This document shows positions 16,932 to 25,917 of a stretch of DNA of 64,000 nt, piece by piece (position 1 is the first letter of the stretch; every line of letters begins with the position of its first letter). The position numbers were made by a program, and so were the translations under genes. Below the pieces are notes generated by a model. It was not told the origin of the DNA and did no database searches. It worked only from the letters and a program-made list of their open reading frames with translations. The stretch is from JANPIX01 sp031425195. Lineage in GTDB: Bacteria; Pseudomonadota; Alphaproteobacteria; Rhodobacterales; Rhodobacteraceae. The stretch lies in the NCBI GenBank assembly GCA_031425195.1, contig JANPIX010000001.1, forward strand, positions 62,001 through 126,000, in the 5' to 3' direction.

Positions 16932-17921
16932 ATGGCCGTCACACTCAAAGACGTCGCAGAACGGGCAGGGGTTTCGCGGTCGGCCGTATCGCGCACCTTC
17001 ACTGATGGCGCGTCCGTGTCGGCGAAAACCCGGCTAAAGGTGGAAACCGCCGCAAACGCCTTGGGCTACGCCCCCAACGCGCTTGCCTCCAGCCTGACCA
17101 CCGGGCGCACCAAACTGATCGGGCTGATCGTCAACAACTTTCAGAACCCGCTGATCCTTGACGTGTTCGACCTGTTCACCCGTGGCCTGCAGGATCGCGG
17201 CCTGCGTCCGCTGCTGGTCAATCTGACGGATGCCACCGATCCGGTCGCGTCGTTGCGGATGCTGCGGCAGTATTCGGTGGACGGGGTGATCGTCGCCTCC
17301 TCCACCTTGCCGTCCAGCTTTGCGGAATCGTTCAGACAGGCCGGGCTTCCGGTTGTGCACGCCTTCGGGCGCGCGTCAGGGGCGCCGGATGTGCATGTGG
17401 TGGGCATCGATAACGTGGCCTGCGGTCAGATGGCCGCCCGCGCACTTCTTCACCGGGGCTACCGCCGCGTGGCGTTTCTGGGCGGGCCGCAGGCTGCCAC
17501 GTCCACGCAAGACCGGGGGGCAGGGTTTCTTGATGCCCTGCGCGACACCCCCGGCATTCAGGCCACCGCCAGTTACGCCACCGCCTACACGTTTGACGCA
17601 GGCCGCGCCGAGATGCAGCGCCTGCTGGCCGCCACCCCGGCCGAGGCGTATTTTTGCGGCGACGATCTTCTGGCCGTGGGTGCCATGACGGCAATCCTCG
17701 ATGCGGGCCTGTACGTGCCCGGCGACATCGGCCTGATCGGGCTGAACGACATGGAAATGGCGCGCTGGCAGAACATCGGGCTGACGACCATCCGCCAGCC
17801 CGTGTCACAGATCATCGACGCGGCCATCGACCTTGTGGTGACGACGATCCGGAACCCCGACCGCCCCCCCGAAAGCCGCATCTTTCCCTGTCATGTGATC
17901 GACCGCAGCACCCTGCGCTAA
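16932..17921 (+). CDS. LacI-family transcriptional regulator of the inositol locus
   Basis: A 329-residue regulator. Residues 2-60 are the HTH (VTLKDVAERAGVSRSAVSRTFTDG) and hinge helix (PNALASSLTTGRT), followed by a periplasmic-binding-like effector domain (KLIGLIVNNFQNP to the C-terminus). The hinge type fits operators with a central CG, such as the perfect palindrome at 21106-21121 between the inositol genes, so an iol repressor role is likely; that link is inference. AAAGG lies upstream of the ATG. Its 3' end overlaps the convergent Gfo/Idh/MocA gene by 4 bases. Confidence 0.88.
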   Translation: MAVTLKDVAERAGVSRSAVSRTFTDGASVSAKTRLKVETAANALGYAPNALASSLTTGRTKLIGLIVNNFQNPLILDVFDLFTRGLQDRGLRPLLVNLTDATDPVASLRMLRQYSVDGVIVASSTLPSSFAESFRQAGLPVVHAFGRASGAPDVHVVGIDNVACGQMAARALLHRGYRRVAFLGGPQAATSTQDRGAGFLDALRDTPGIQATASYATAYTFDAGRAEMQRLLAATPAEAYFCGDDLLAVGAMTAILDAGLYVPGDIGLIGLNDMEMARWQNIGLTTIRQPVSQIIDAAIDLVVTTIRNPDRPPESRIFPCHVIDRSTLR

Positions 17922-19051
17922 CGGAACATCGGCGGCCGCGCATCCATCCACGCGCCACCGGCCCCTGCGGACGCCACCGCTGTGTGCACTGCACTCATAG
18001 ACCGCAACCCGTCGGCAGCCGTGGGCAACCCGTCCCGCGCCTGCCCCCGGATCGCGTCGGCCAGATCGCAATAGATGTTGGCCACGGCAAGCGGGAACCC
18101 TTCGGGATGCGCAATCGCCACCCGGCTCAGCCTGCGGGCATCCTCGTAAAGCCCGCCCTCGCCCTTTTCCACGATCTGCGTGCGCCCGCCCACCGGAGTA
18201 TAGATCAGCTGGTTCGGCTGTTCAGAGGCCCAGCGAAAGCCGCCGGTTTCGCCGAACACCTGAATGTCGAACCCGTGCTGCCGCCCGATCGCCACCGAAG
18301 ATGTCCAAAGCCGCCCCACCGCGCCGCGCGACAGGCGGAAATTGACCATCGCATCGTCTTCCAGCACCCGGCTGGAAATGGTGGAAGCAAAGTCAGCCGA
18401 CAGCTTTTCCACCTCGTCGTCACAGATGAAACTCGCCATGTGCAGCGCGTGAATCCCGCAATCCGCAAACTGCCCCGAAACACCCGCCATCGCCGGGTCA
18501 TAGCGCCACCGCACGCGCGGATTGTCGGCATCGGTCGCGTCACCGTGGTGCCCGTGGCTGAAGTTGGTGACCACCAGCCGCACCTTGCCGATATCCCCGG
18601 CCCGCACCATGGCACGCGCCTGCCGCACCATCGGATAGGCGGAATAGCAGTAATTGACCGCGCATATCCTGCCGGTCTTTGCCGCCACCCGAACGATCTC
18701 TTCGCCCTCGTCCACTGTCATCGTCATCGGCTTTTCGCACAGCACGTTGAAGCCCGCTTCCAGAAAGGCCTTGGTGATCTCGAAATGCGTCGAATTGGGC
18801 GTGGCGACGGTCACAAGGTCAACCCGGTCTGCCCGCCCACGTTCGCCTGCCAGCATTTCCGTCCAGTCGCCATAGGCGCGGTCGTCCGCCACGCCAAGCC
18901 GCTTGGCATAGTCCCGGCCCTCGTCGGGGCGATGATCCAATGCCCCCGCCACAAGGTTGAAATGCCCGTCCGCAAGCGCGCCAAGCCGATGTGCCGGGCC
19001 GATCTGACTGCCCATCCCGCCGCCGATCATGCCCCAGTTCAATCTTGCCAT
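17918..19051 (-). CDS. Gfo/Idh/MocA-family dehydrogenase (inositol locus)
   Basis: A 377-residue NAD(P)-dependent oxidoreductase. The N-terminal Rossmann motif is WGMIGGGMGSQIG, the family signature is VLCEKPMTM, and the C-terminal substrate domain includes YDPAMAGVSGQFADCGIHALHM, with the Asp-xx-x-His pair typical of these sugar or polyol dehydrogenases. ATG 19051 follows the isomerase stop by two bases; the longer frame would use GTG 19054. Inferred to oxidise an inositol or related ketose intermediate. It is third in the leftward operon. Confidence 0.85.
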   Translation of the reverse strand: MARLNWGMIGGGMGSQIGPAHRLGALADGHFNLVAGALDHRPDEGRDYAKRLGVADDRAYGDWTEMLAGERGRADRVDLVTVATPNSTHFEITKAFLEAGFNVLCEKPMTMTVDEGEEIVRVAAKTGRICAVNYCYSAYPMVRQARAMVRAGDIGKVRLVVTNFSHGHHGDATDADNPRVRWRYDPAMAGVSGQFADCGIHALHMASFICDDEVEKLSADFASTISSRVLEDDAMVNFRLSRGAVGRLWTSSVAIGRQHGFDIQVFGETGGFRWASEQPNQLIYTPVGGRTQIVEKGEGGLYEDARRLSRVAIAHPEGFPLAVANIYCDLADAIRGQARDGLPTAADGLRSMSAVHTAVASAGAGGAWMDARPPMFR

Positions 19052-19053
19052 CA

Positions 19054-19953
19054 CTACGCTCCTTGGAAACCGATGGATTTCAGATAATCGCGGTTCTTGC
19101 GCGCGTCCTCGACGGGGCTGACATCCAGCGTCGGGTCACAGTCCTGCTCGACGGTGCACCAGCCCTCAAAACCGGCATCCAGCAAGATCTGCCGGACCGA
19201 CGCGAAATCCACATCACCCTGCCCCAGATTGCAGAATATGCCCTGCCCGCAGGCGTCATAGAACCCGGTGCTGTTCGCAATGGCGCGCGCCTTGACGACC
19301 GGATCGATATCCTTGAAATGCATATAGGAAATGCGCCCGATGTGCCGCCGCATGAAGGCGACGGGGTCAAATCCCGCATAGGAATGATGACCCGTATCAA
19401 AGCAGATCTTCAGGATGTTTTCGTCGACCTCGTCCAGCAACCGCTCCAGTTCCGGCTCGAAATCGATGAACCCCGCGGCATGGGCATGAATGCCCACGGT
19501 CAGCCCATAGTCCTCGGCACCCAGCTTTGCCACCGTGGCAATCCGGTCGCGGAACGCGGCCCATTCGGCCGCGTCCATCTGTTCCGCCGCATCGGCCCGC
19601 CCCGCAGTCGGCGCGCGGCGCGGCGAAATACTGTCGATCAGAACCAGATGACTGGCCCCGTGTGCCGTCAGCGCCTTGCAGGTCCGCACCGACGCATCCA
19701 ACACCTCGTCCCACTTTGCCGGGTCATGAAACGGGCGGAACACCACCCCGCCGATCAGATCAAGCCCGTTCTCTGCCAGCGCCTCGCCCAGAATGGCAGG
19801 GTCTTCGGGCATGAACCCGATCGGCCCCAACTCGATCCCGCGATAGCCCGCCGCCGCACAATCGGCCAACACCTGCCGCCACGGCGGGTTGCGCGGATCG
19901 TCTGCGAATTCCACACCCCAGGAACAGGGTGCATTGCCGATGCGGATGGTCAT
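19054..19953 (-). CDS. IolE/MocC-like sugar phosphate isomerase/epimerase (TIM barrel)
   Basis: A 299-residue xylose-isomerase-like TIM barrel. IRIGNAPCSWGVEFADDP at the N-terminus is typical of the IolE/IolH/MocC branch. Metal ligands are suggested by the Glu in YRGIELGPIG, His in VGIHAHAAGF, Asp/His in CFDTGHHSYAG and Glu in CTVEQDCDP. Context supports 2-keto-myo-inositol dehydratase or an isomerase acting on an inosose. It lies between two dehydrogenase genes, 13 bases after the upstream one. I cannot separate IolE from MocC by eye. Confidence 0.8.
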   Translation of the reverse strand: MTIRIGNAPCSWGVEFADDPRNPPWRQVLADCAAAGYRGIELGPIGFMPEDPAILGEALAENGLDLIGGVVFRPFHDPAKWDEVLDASVRTCKALTAHGASHLVLIDSISPRRAPTAGRADAAEQMDAAEWAAFRDRIATVAKLGAEDYGLTVGIHAHAAGFIDFEPELERLLDEVDENILKICFDTGHHSYAGFDPVAFMRRHIGRISYMHFKDIDPVVKARAIANSTGFYDACGQGIFCNLGQGDVDFASVRQILLDAGFEGWCTVEQDCDPTLDVSPVEDARKNRDYLKSIGFQGA

Positions 19954-19966
19954 GGTCTGTCAGTCC

Positions 19967-21082
19967 TCAATGCTTGGGAACGGCGTGCCAACGCCCGTCC
20001 GCTGCCGATGTGAAGGCGGTTTCGATGATCTGCGCCACGGCCAGCCCGTCGCGAAACGTGGGCCAAACGGGGCGGTTGGTCGCGATGGCCGCAAGGAAAT
20101 CGCGCGCCTCGATGATGATCTGGTCCTGATATCCCGTGCCGTGACCCGGCCCCTGACAGAACGCGCCATAATCGGGGTGCTCCGGCCCGGTCAGGATGCG
20201 TGTAAAGCCGCGCGTCGCCTGCGGGCCTTCGGCGCGGTACAGGTGGACAGCGTTCTGATCTTCCTGATCAAACCGTACAGATCCCTTGGTGCCGTGAATT
20301 TCATAGGCATAACCCATCTTGCGCCCGGTCGCGGTGCGGCTGACGTAAAGATGTCCCATCACCCCCGACGCAAAGCGCAGCATCATCTGGGCATGGTCGT
20401 CATTGGTCACGGGCACCGCCCCACCCGGGCCTTCACGCGTCTCGTGCACCCTTTCGATCCGCGCCGACAGTTCGGCAACATCGCCCATCAGCGCCAGCAT
20501 CAGGTTGATGGGATGCGGCGACAGATCACCCATCGTGCCATTTGCCCGCCCCTCGGTCCGCCAGGTTGCGGGCAAGGTGGGGTCGGCCAGAAAATCTTCG
20601 GAATGTTCACAGCGAAACCACGTCACCCGGCCCAGCGCGCCATCAGCGAGCAACTGCCGAACGAACTGTGTCGCCGGGGTGCGCACATAGTTGAAGCCGA
20701 TCATGTTGGGCAGTCCCGACGCCTCGGCCGCCGCAACCATGGCCTGCGCGTCCTCCAGCGATGCGCCCAGCGGCTTTTCGCAGAACACGGGCTTTCCAGC
20801 GGCAAAGGCCGCAAGCGCAATTTCCCGGTGGGTCGATTGGGGCGAGGCTATGACAACCGCCTGCACCTTGGGGTCGGCCACCAGCGCCTGCCAGTCCCGC
20901 GCCGCACGGGCAAAGCCATACGCTGCGCGGTACCGTTCCGCGCTTTGCGGACTGCCTGCCGCGATCATTTCAAGCCGCGGGCGCAGCGCCGTGTCAAACA
21001 CGCTTGCCACGGCGGCAAAGGCAACCGCATGGGCCTTGCCCATATACCCGCCACCCACCAGCCCCAGCCCGATTTCCGCCAT
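19967..21082 (-). CDS. Gfo/Idh/MocA-family dehydrogenase, inositol 2-dehydrogenase-like
   Basis: A 371-residue protein with the Rossmann motif IGLGLVGGGYMGKAHAVAF, the signature VFCEKPLGAS, and GTMGDLSPHPINLML in the substrate domain. ATG 21082 is preferred over the longer in-frame start at 21121, which lies inside the operator. First gene of the leftward iol operon, 24 bases from the LacI-type palindrome. Likely oxidises myo- or scyllo-inositol (IolG/IolX role) but could act on another polyol. Confidence 0.84.
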   Translation of the reverse strand: MAEIGLGLVGGGYMGKAHAVAFAAVASVFDTALRPRLEMIAAGSPQSAERYRAAYGFARAARDWQALVADPKVQAVVIASPQSTHREIALAAFAAGKPVFCEKPLGASLEDAQAMVAAAEASGLPNMIGFNYVRTPATQFVRQLLADGALGRVTWFRCEHSEDFLADPTLPATWRTEGRANGTMGDLSPHPINLMLALMGDVAELSARIERVHETREGPGGAVPVTNDDHAQMMLRFASGVMGHLYVSRTATGRKMGYAYEIHGTKGSVRFDQEDQNAVHLYRAEGPQATRGFTRILTGPEHPDYGAFCQGPGHGTGYQDQIIIEARDFLAAIATNRPVWPTFRDGLAVAQIIETAFTSAADGRWHAVPKH

Positions 21083-21105
21083 TTCGGCCCCCCGCCATAC
21101 CGATA

Positions 21106-21121
21106 TTGCAACCGGTTGCAA
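21106..21121. promoter_or_regulatory. Perfect 16-bp LacI-type operator in the divergent iol promoter
   Basis: TTGCAACCGGTTGCAA is a perfect palindrome with a central CG, the form bound by LacI/GalR-family repressors. It lies between the divergent dehydrogenase (start 21082) and iolD (start 21186) and can control both. The LacI-family gene at 16932 is the obvious candidate. No second perfect copy was noticed in the locus. Confidence 0.85.
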
Positions 21122-21185
21122 AAAGAATTATCCTGACTTCATATCCAGCACAAGCCCCGTTGGCTGGCAACACGGCAGGACCCGC

Positions 21186-23057
21186 ATGACCGACCCACGA
21201 CACACCGTCCGATTGACCGTGGCGCAGGCCATCGTCCGCTATCTGATGAACCAGTTCATCCTGATCGACGGGGTCGAAACCCGCATCTGCGGCGGCGGTT
21301 TTGGCATCTTCGGCCACGGCAACGTGCCCTGTCTGGGCGAGGCGCTTTATCCCGTCCACAAGGAACTGCCGCTCTATCGCGGGCAGAACGAACAAAGCAT
21401 GGGCTTTGCGGCGGCGGCCTATGCCAAATACCACCTGCGCCGCCGGTTCATGTTTTGCACGGCAAGCGCCGGGCCGGGCACGGCAAACCTGCTGACAGCG
21501 GCGGCTTTGGCCCACGCCAACCGCCTGCCGATGTTGATGCTGTGCGGCGATACGTTTCTGACCCGCCTGCCCGACCCCGTGCTGCAACAGCTTGAACATT
21601 TCGGAAATCCCACCATCGGCGTGAACGATGCGTTCCGCGCCGTCAGCCGGTTCTGGGACCGGATCACCCACCCGGCGCAGATCCTGCAATCCCTGCCCGC
21701 AGCCCTTGCCACCATGCTCGATCCGGCGGATTGCGGCCCGGCCTTCCTTGGCCTGCCGCAGGACGTGCAGGGCTGGGCCTGGGATTACCCCGCCGCGTTC
21801 TTTGCGCGCCGCGTCCACCGTATCCGCCGCCAGACCCCCGATGCCCTTGAAATCGCCGAGGCGGCGTCCCTTCTGGCGGCAGCCAGGCGTCCGGTCATCA
21901 TCGCAGGCGGTGGCGTTCAATATTCCCGCGCCGTGGCCGAACTGACCGCCTTTGCCACATCACACGGCATCCCCGTAGTCGAAACCATCGCCGGGCGGGC
22001 CAACATGCTGTCCACCCACCCCCTGAACATTGGCCCCCTTGGCGTGACCGGCTCGGACAGCGCCAACCACATCGCTGGCATGGCCGATGTCGTGCTGGCC
22101 GTCGGCACCCGGTTGCAGGATTTCACCACCGGGTCGTGGACAGTCTTTGCGCCTGATGCGCAGCTGATCGGCCTGAACGCAGGGCGTCACGACGCGGCCA
22201 AACACCTGTCGCATACCGTGGTGGGCGACGCGCGTCTGGGGCTTGTCGCACTCGACGCGGCCTTGGGCAGCCATACCGCGCCACCGGAATGGCTGGCGCA
22301 GGCGCAAGGCGCGCGCCGTGACTGGGATACCTATGTCGCGGGCAACATCAGCCACGGCAACCGGCCCAATTCCTATGCGCAGGCCATCGGCGTGGTGAAC
22401 GCGCTCTGCCATCCGCGCGACCGGGTCGTCACGGCGGCTGGCGGCCTGCCCGCCGAAATCACCGCCAACTGGCGCACACTGGGCATCGGCACGGTCGATG
22501 TGGAATTCGGCTTTTCCTGCATGGGCTATGAAATCGCAGGCGGCTGGGGTGCCCGCATCGCCCAGACCGAAGTGGAACCCGAACGCGATACCATCGTCCT
22601 TGTGGGCGACGGCAGTTATCTCTTGATGAACTCCGACATCTATTCTTCCGTCCTGACCGACAAAAAGCTGATCGTGGTCCTGCTCGACAACGGCGGCTTT
22701 GCTGTCATCAACAAACTGCAAAACAACACCGGGCAGGAAAGTTTCAACAACCTGATCGCCGATTGCCCCACTGTGCCGGCCCCGTTCACGGTCGATTTCA
22801 CCGCCCACGCCCGCGCCATGGGGGCGATTGCCGAAACCGTGACCAACCCCGCCGAACTGGCCGAGGCGTTCGTGCGCGCCAGAAACGCCGACCGCACAAC
22901 CGTCATCGTGATGCAGGTCGACCCGCACGAAGGCTGGACAACCCAAGGCCACGCCTGGTGGGAAATCGGCACCGCCGAGGCGACCGACAACCCCGGCGTC
23001 AGCGAAAAACATGCCGAGGTCGAGGCCGGTCGCGCCCGCCAACGGCAGGGCGTCTGA
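21186..23057 (+). CDS. iolD: 3D-(3,5/4)-trihydroxycyclohexane-1,2-dione hydrolase
   Basis: A 623-residue thiamine diphosphate enzyme that opens the inositol-derived dione ring to 5-deoxy-glucuronate. N-terminal PYR domain with GGGFGIFGHGNVPCLGEAL and ELPLYRGQNEQSMGF (activating Glu region), a central domain around RRPVIIAGGG, and a C-terminal PP domain with the TPP motif VGDGSYLLMNSDIY ... LLDNGGF. Length matches IolD (~620-640). ATG 21186 is preceded by AGGA. A longer in-frame extension to 20691 overlaps the divergent gene and is not used. Its stop overlaps the iolC ATG by one base. Confidence 0.95.
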   Translation: MTDPRHTVRLTVAQAIVRYLMNQFILIDGVETRICGGGFGIFGHGNVPCLGEALYPVHKELPLYRGQNEQSMGFAAAAYAKYHLRRRFMFCTASAGPGTANLLTAAALAHANRLPMLMLCGDTFLTRLPDPVLQQLEHFGNPTIGVNDAFRAVSRFWDRITHPAQILQSLPAALATMLDPADCGPAFLGLPQDVQGWAWDYPAAFFARRVHRIRRQTPDALEIAEAASLLAAARRPVIIAGGGVQYSRAVAELTAFATSHGIPVVETIAGRANMLSTHPLNIGPLGVTGSDSANHIAGMADVVLAVGTRLQDFTTGSWTVFAPDAQLIGLNAGRHDAAKHLSHTVVGDARLGLVALDAALGSHTAPPEWLAQAQGARRDWDTYVAGNISHGNRPNSYAQAIGVVNALCHPRDRVVTAAGGLPAEITANWRTLGIGTVDVEFGFSCMGYEIAGGWGARIAQTEVEPERDTIVLVGDGSYLLMNSDIYSSVLTDKKLIVVLLDNGGFAVINKLQNNTGQESFNNLIADCPTVPAPFTVDFTAHARAMGAIAETVTNPAELAEAFVRARNADRTTVIVMQVDPHEGWTTQGHAWWEIGTAEATDNPGVSEKHAEVEAGRARQRQGV

Positions 23058-24049
23058 TGGCCGGTCTTGCGCGCCTTGCCCAAGGCCGGTTTCTGGTCAT
23101 CGGCCGCGCGGGGATGGATCTTTACGCCGATCCCCCCGGCACCACGATTGAACAGGCCACAAGGTTCAGTGCCACACTGGGCGGATCATCCGCCAACATC
23201 GCCGTGGCGCTGACGCGGCAGGGCTGTCAGGCGGCCCTTGTCACCCGCGTGTCGGATGATGCCGTCGGGCGCTTTTGTCTGGCGCAGCTTGACCACTACG
23301 GCGTTGACCGCACCCATGTTCGGGTGGCGGGCGGCGATGCGCGCAATTCGCTGGCCGTGGTGGAAACCCGGCTCGAAAACTGCCAGTCCGTGATCTACCG
23401 CAACGGGGCCGCCGATTTCGAAATGACCCTGCCGGATATCGAGGCTGTGGATTTCACGGACTTCGCGGGCCTTGTCACAACCGGAACCGTACTTGCCGCC
23501 GAACCTTCCCGCAGCGCCACGTTCCGGGCCTTTGATCTGGCCCGCACGGCGGGCCTGCCGCTGATCTTTGACATCGATTATCGCCCCTATTCCTGGCCCT
23601 CGGCCCAGGTCGCGGCCGAGGTTTATTCCCGTGCCGCCGCCCTGTGCGATGTGATCGTGGGCAACGATGTAGAGTTCGGGTTCATGGCGGGCGACTACGC
23701 CCGTGGTCTGGACTGCGCCCGCGCTTTGGCCAGATCGGCGGCGGTCGTCGTCTACAAACGCGGCGAACTGGGGGCCATCACCCTGACCCGCGACACCGAA
23801 ATCACCTCGGGCATCTATCTGACCCACGCCCTCAAACCCACCGGCGCGGGTGACAGTTTTCTCGGCGCTTTCATTGCAGGGCTGTCGGCAGGCCTGCCTC
23901 TGGCTGATTGCGTCAGCCGCGGGTCGGCTGCGGCGGCGATTGTGGTGGGGCGCGTCGGCTGTGCCCCCGCCATGCCGTCAGGGACTGACCTTGATGCCTT
24001 TCTGGCAGCCCATCCCGCGCTTTCGATGCTTGCCCGCCCCTCTGCCTGA
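23057..24049 (+). CDS. iolC: 5-dehydro-2-deoxygluconokinase
   Basis: A 330-residue PfkB-family kinase. RFLVIGRAGMDLYADPPGT and LGGSSANIAVALTRQG form the N-terminal substrate region; KPTGAGDSFLGAFIAGL is PfkB signature 2 with the catalytic Asp. It phosphorylates 2-deoxy-5-keto-gluconate. In many proteobacteria IolC carries a C-terminal DUF2090 aldolase-like half; here the protein is the short kinase alone and a separate aldolase gene is present two genes on. ATG 23057 overlaps the iolD stop (TGATG). Confidence 0.93.
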   Translation: MAGLARLAQGRFLVIGRAGMDLYADPPGTTIEQATRFSATLGGSSANIAVALTRQGCQAALVTRVSDDAVGRFCLAQLDHYGVDRTHVRVAGGDARNSLAVVETRLENCQSVIYRNGAADFEMTLPDIEAVDFTDFAGLVTTGTVLAAEPSRSATFRAFDLARTAGLPLIFDIDYRPYSWPSAQVAAEVYSRAAALCDVIVGNDVEFGFMAGDYARGLDCARALARSAAVVVYKRGELGAITLTRDTEITSGIYLTHALKPTGAGDSFLGAFIAGLSAGLPLADCVSRGSAAAAIVVGRVGCAPAMPSGTDLDAFLAAHPALSMLARPSA

Positions 24050-24059
24050 AAGGCCCGCC

Positions 24060-24899
24060 ATGCATATCGCCCCCCACGACAACCAGAACCGCCCGATTGT
24101 CGATGCGAATGACGCCCTTGTGCCGCTGGTGTATTTCAACATCATCCGGCTGAAGGCGGGCGAGGTGTTCGACTACCGCCTGACCAACTATGAAACCTGC
24201 GTCGTCCCCGCGACAGGCACCGTCACTGTGGAAACGATGGGCGAAACCTTCGCCGCCATCGGCAACCGGGGGGCCGACGTGTGGGACGGTGAACCCGAAG
24301 GCGTCTATGTTCCGACGGATGCCGGTGCCCGCATTACGGCGCTGACCGATACCGAAACCTTTATCGCGGGCGCGCAATTCGCCGAAACCCTGCGCCCCTT
24401 TGCGGTGCGCGCTGGCGAAATAGACCGGGTGCAATACGGATCGGACGACACCAAGACGCACCGCAAGATCAAACACATCCTCGGCGCGTCGTATCATGAC
24501 CGCGTCGGCCGCCTGCTGGTCAGCGAACTGTTCACGGTGGGCGCGGGCGGCTGGTCGGGCTTTCCCAGCCACAAGCATGACACCAACCGCCTGCCCGACG
24601 AAACCCGCCACGACGAATGCTACAACTTCCGCTTTCGCCCCGATTACGGCTCGGGTCTGCAGATGATGCAGCGCGTCGATAACGAACCGGGCGACGCCTA
24701 TCACATCATGAACCGGTCCACCGTCCTGATCGACAATGGCTATCATCCCTGCTGTGTCCTGCCGGGGTACGAGATGTACTATTTCACCATTCTGGGCGGC
24801 CAGACCCAGCGCAGCCTGAAGCAGTATTTTCAGCCCACCCATGCCGCACAGCTGCACACCATTCCCGGCATCATGGACATGGTGGCCAAGTTCAAATGA
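24060..24899 (+). CDS. iolB: 5-deoxy-glucuronate isomerase
   Basis: A 279-residue bicupin isomerase. The C-terminal cupin carries the metal ligands in FPSHKHDTNRLPDETRHDECYNFR (His, His, Glu) and a later His in NGYHPCCVLPGY. Converts 5-deoxy-glucuronate to 2-deoxy-5-keto-gluconate, between the iolD and iolC steps. ATG 24060 follows the iolC stop by 10 bases; the longer frame into iolC is not used. The stop overlaps the aldolase ATG (ATGA). Confidence 0.94.
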   Translation: MHIAPHDNQNRPIVDANDALVPLVYFNIIRLKAGEVFDYRLTNYETCVVPATGTVTVETMGETFAAIGNRGADVWDGEPEGVYVPTDAGARITALTDTETFIAGAQFAETLRPFAVRAGEIDRVQYGSDDTKTHRKIKHILGASYHDRVGRLLVSELFTVGAGGWSGFPSHKHDTNRLPDETRHDECYNFRFRPDYGSGLQMMQRVDNEPGDAYHIMNRSTVLIDNGYHPCCVLPGYEMYYFTILGGQTQRSLKQYFQPTHAAQLHTIPGIMDMVAKFK

Positions 24900-25735
24900 C
24901 CCTTGCCACCCTGACGGATGTGCTGCGCCCTGCCATGGCCCTTGGCTATGCCGTGCCCGGTCTGGTCTGTCTGGGGTGGGAAGACATGCGCGCCTTCGTA
25001 ATGGCCGCACAGGCCGAACGCGCCCCTGTCATCCTGCAGGCCGGGCCGGGATGCCGCGCCCATACGCCCCTGCCGGTGCTGGGCGCGATGTTCCGCCACC
25101 TTGCCGCTTCGGTCGACGTGCCGGTCGTGGCGCATCTTGACCACGGCCACTCGCTCGCCGAATGTCAGGCCGCACTGGACGCCGGTTTCACCTCGGTGAT
25201 GTTTGACGGATCAATGCTCCCCCTTGCCGAAAACATCGCCCAGACTGCGGCGGTGGCGGCGCTGGCCCATGCGGCGGGCGCGTCGTGTGAAGGCGAGATT
25301 GGTTTTGTCGGCTATGCCGGCGGCACTGCCTCGGCAGGAACTGACCCGGCTCAGGCCGCGCTTTTTGCCACCGAGACGCGGGTTGACGCGGTGGCCGTGT
25401 CCATCGGCAACATCCATCTGCAAACCGCCGCAGGCGCGGGCCTTGATCTGGGCCGCCTTCGCGCGATCGAGGCGCTGACCGACGTGCCCCTGGTAATCCA
25501 CGGCGGCTCAGGCGTGCCATTGGCACAGCGCGCGGAACTCGCCGCGCACTCCCACATCTGCAAGTTCAACATCGGCACCGAAATCCGCATGGCCTTTGGC
25601 ACCGCCCTCCGCCGCGCCGTGAACAGACGCCCGCTCCGCTTTGACCGGATCGAGATTCTGCGCGACACTCACGACCCCGTTCTTGCCGCGGCTGCCGCCA
25701 TCATGCGCGGCCTTGGCGCATCGGGCCGGGTCTAG
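24896..25735 (+). CDS. iolJ: Class II aldolase, 6-phospho-5-dehydro-2-deoxy-D-gluconate aldolase candidate
   Basis: A 279-residue class II (zinc) ketose-bisphosphate aldolase. VVAHLDHGHSLAE carries the catalytic Asp and a zinc His; FVGYAGG and VSIGNIHLQT follow; VIHGGSGVP is the phosphate-binding and second His region. Context makes it IolJ, splitting the IolC product to dihydroxyacetone phosphate and malonate semialdehyde, rather than fructose-bisphosphate aldolase. iolA, which would use the semialdehyde, is not in the window. Overlaps iolB by 4 bases; last gene of the operon. Confidence 0.85.
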   Translation: MTLATLTDVLRPAMALGYAVPGLVCLGWEDMRAFVMAAQAERAPVILQAGPGCRAHTPLPVLGAMFRHLAASVDVPVVAHLDHGHSLAECQAALDAGFTSVMFDGSMLPLAENIAQTAAVAALAHAAGASCEGEIGFVGYAGGTASAGTDPAQAALFATETRVDAVAVSIGNIHLQTAAGAGLDLGRLRAIEALTDVPLVIHGGSGVPLAQRAELAAHSHICKFNIGTEIRMAFGTALRRAVNRRPLRFDRIEILRDTHDPVLAAAAAIMRGLGASGRV

Positions 25736-25819
25736 CGCGCCACATACGCGGCCTGCCTCACATCGCGGCCCGTCCGGCAGCATATCGCCCAACAACAGGC
25801 GCTCTCTTGTTTCCATTCA

Positions 25820-25845
25820 GGAACAAATGCCCGCCCCGGCTGGTT
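25820..25845 (+). promoter_or_regulatory. Probable EcfG promoter of the Thr-rich secreted protein
   Basis: GGAAC (25820-25824), 17 bases, GGTT (25842-25845). Expected start of transcription near 25852, about 66 bases before ATG 25918. The stretch around it resembles the Mn catalase promoter (CAGGAACAAA ... GCTGGTT in both). Confidence 0.55.
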
Positions 25846-25865
25846 GCATTGCCCGAGGGTTCGCC

Positions 25866-25888
25866 GGGGTGCAGACCCTCTGCACCCC
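25866..25888. repeat. Leader hairpin before the Thr-rich protein gene
   Basis: GGGGTGCAG-ACCCT-CTGCACCCC is a perfect 9-bp stem with a 5-base loop, inside the predicted 5' leader and without a T tract. It is probably a leader hairpin or a REP-like intergenic element. Confidence 0.5.
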
Positions 25889-25917
25889 CGCACCCCAATT
25901 TTGATTTGGAGACAGAC

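Noticed and set aside
17654..19087. 477-codon plus-strand frame
   Set aside because: It overlaps the LacI regulator and the minus-strand dehydrogenase; composition is His/Pro/Arg-rich as in shadow frames.
20691..21185. Upstream extension of the iolD frame
   Set aside because: It runs antisense through the divergent dehydrogenase and over the operator; ATG 21186 matches the known IolD N-terminus.
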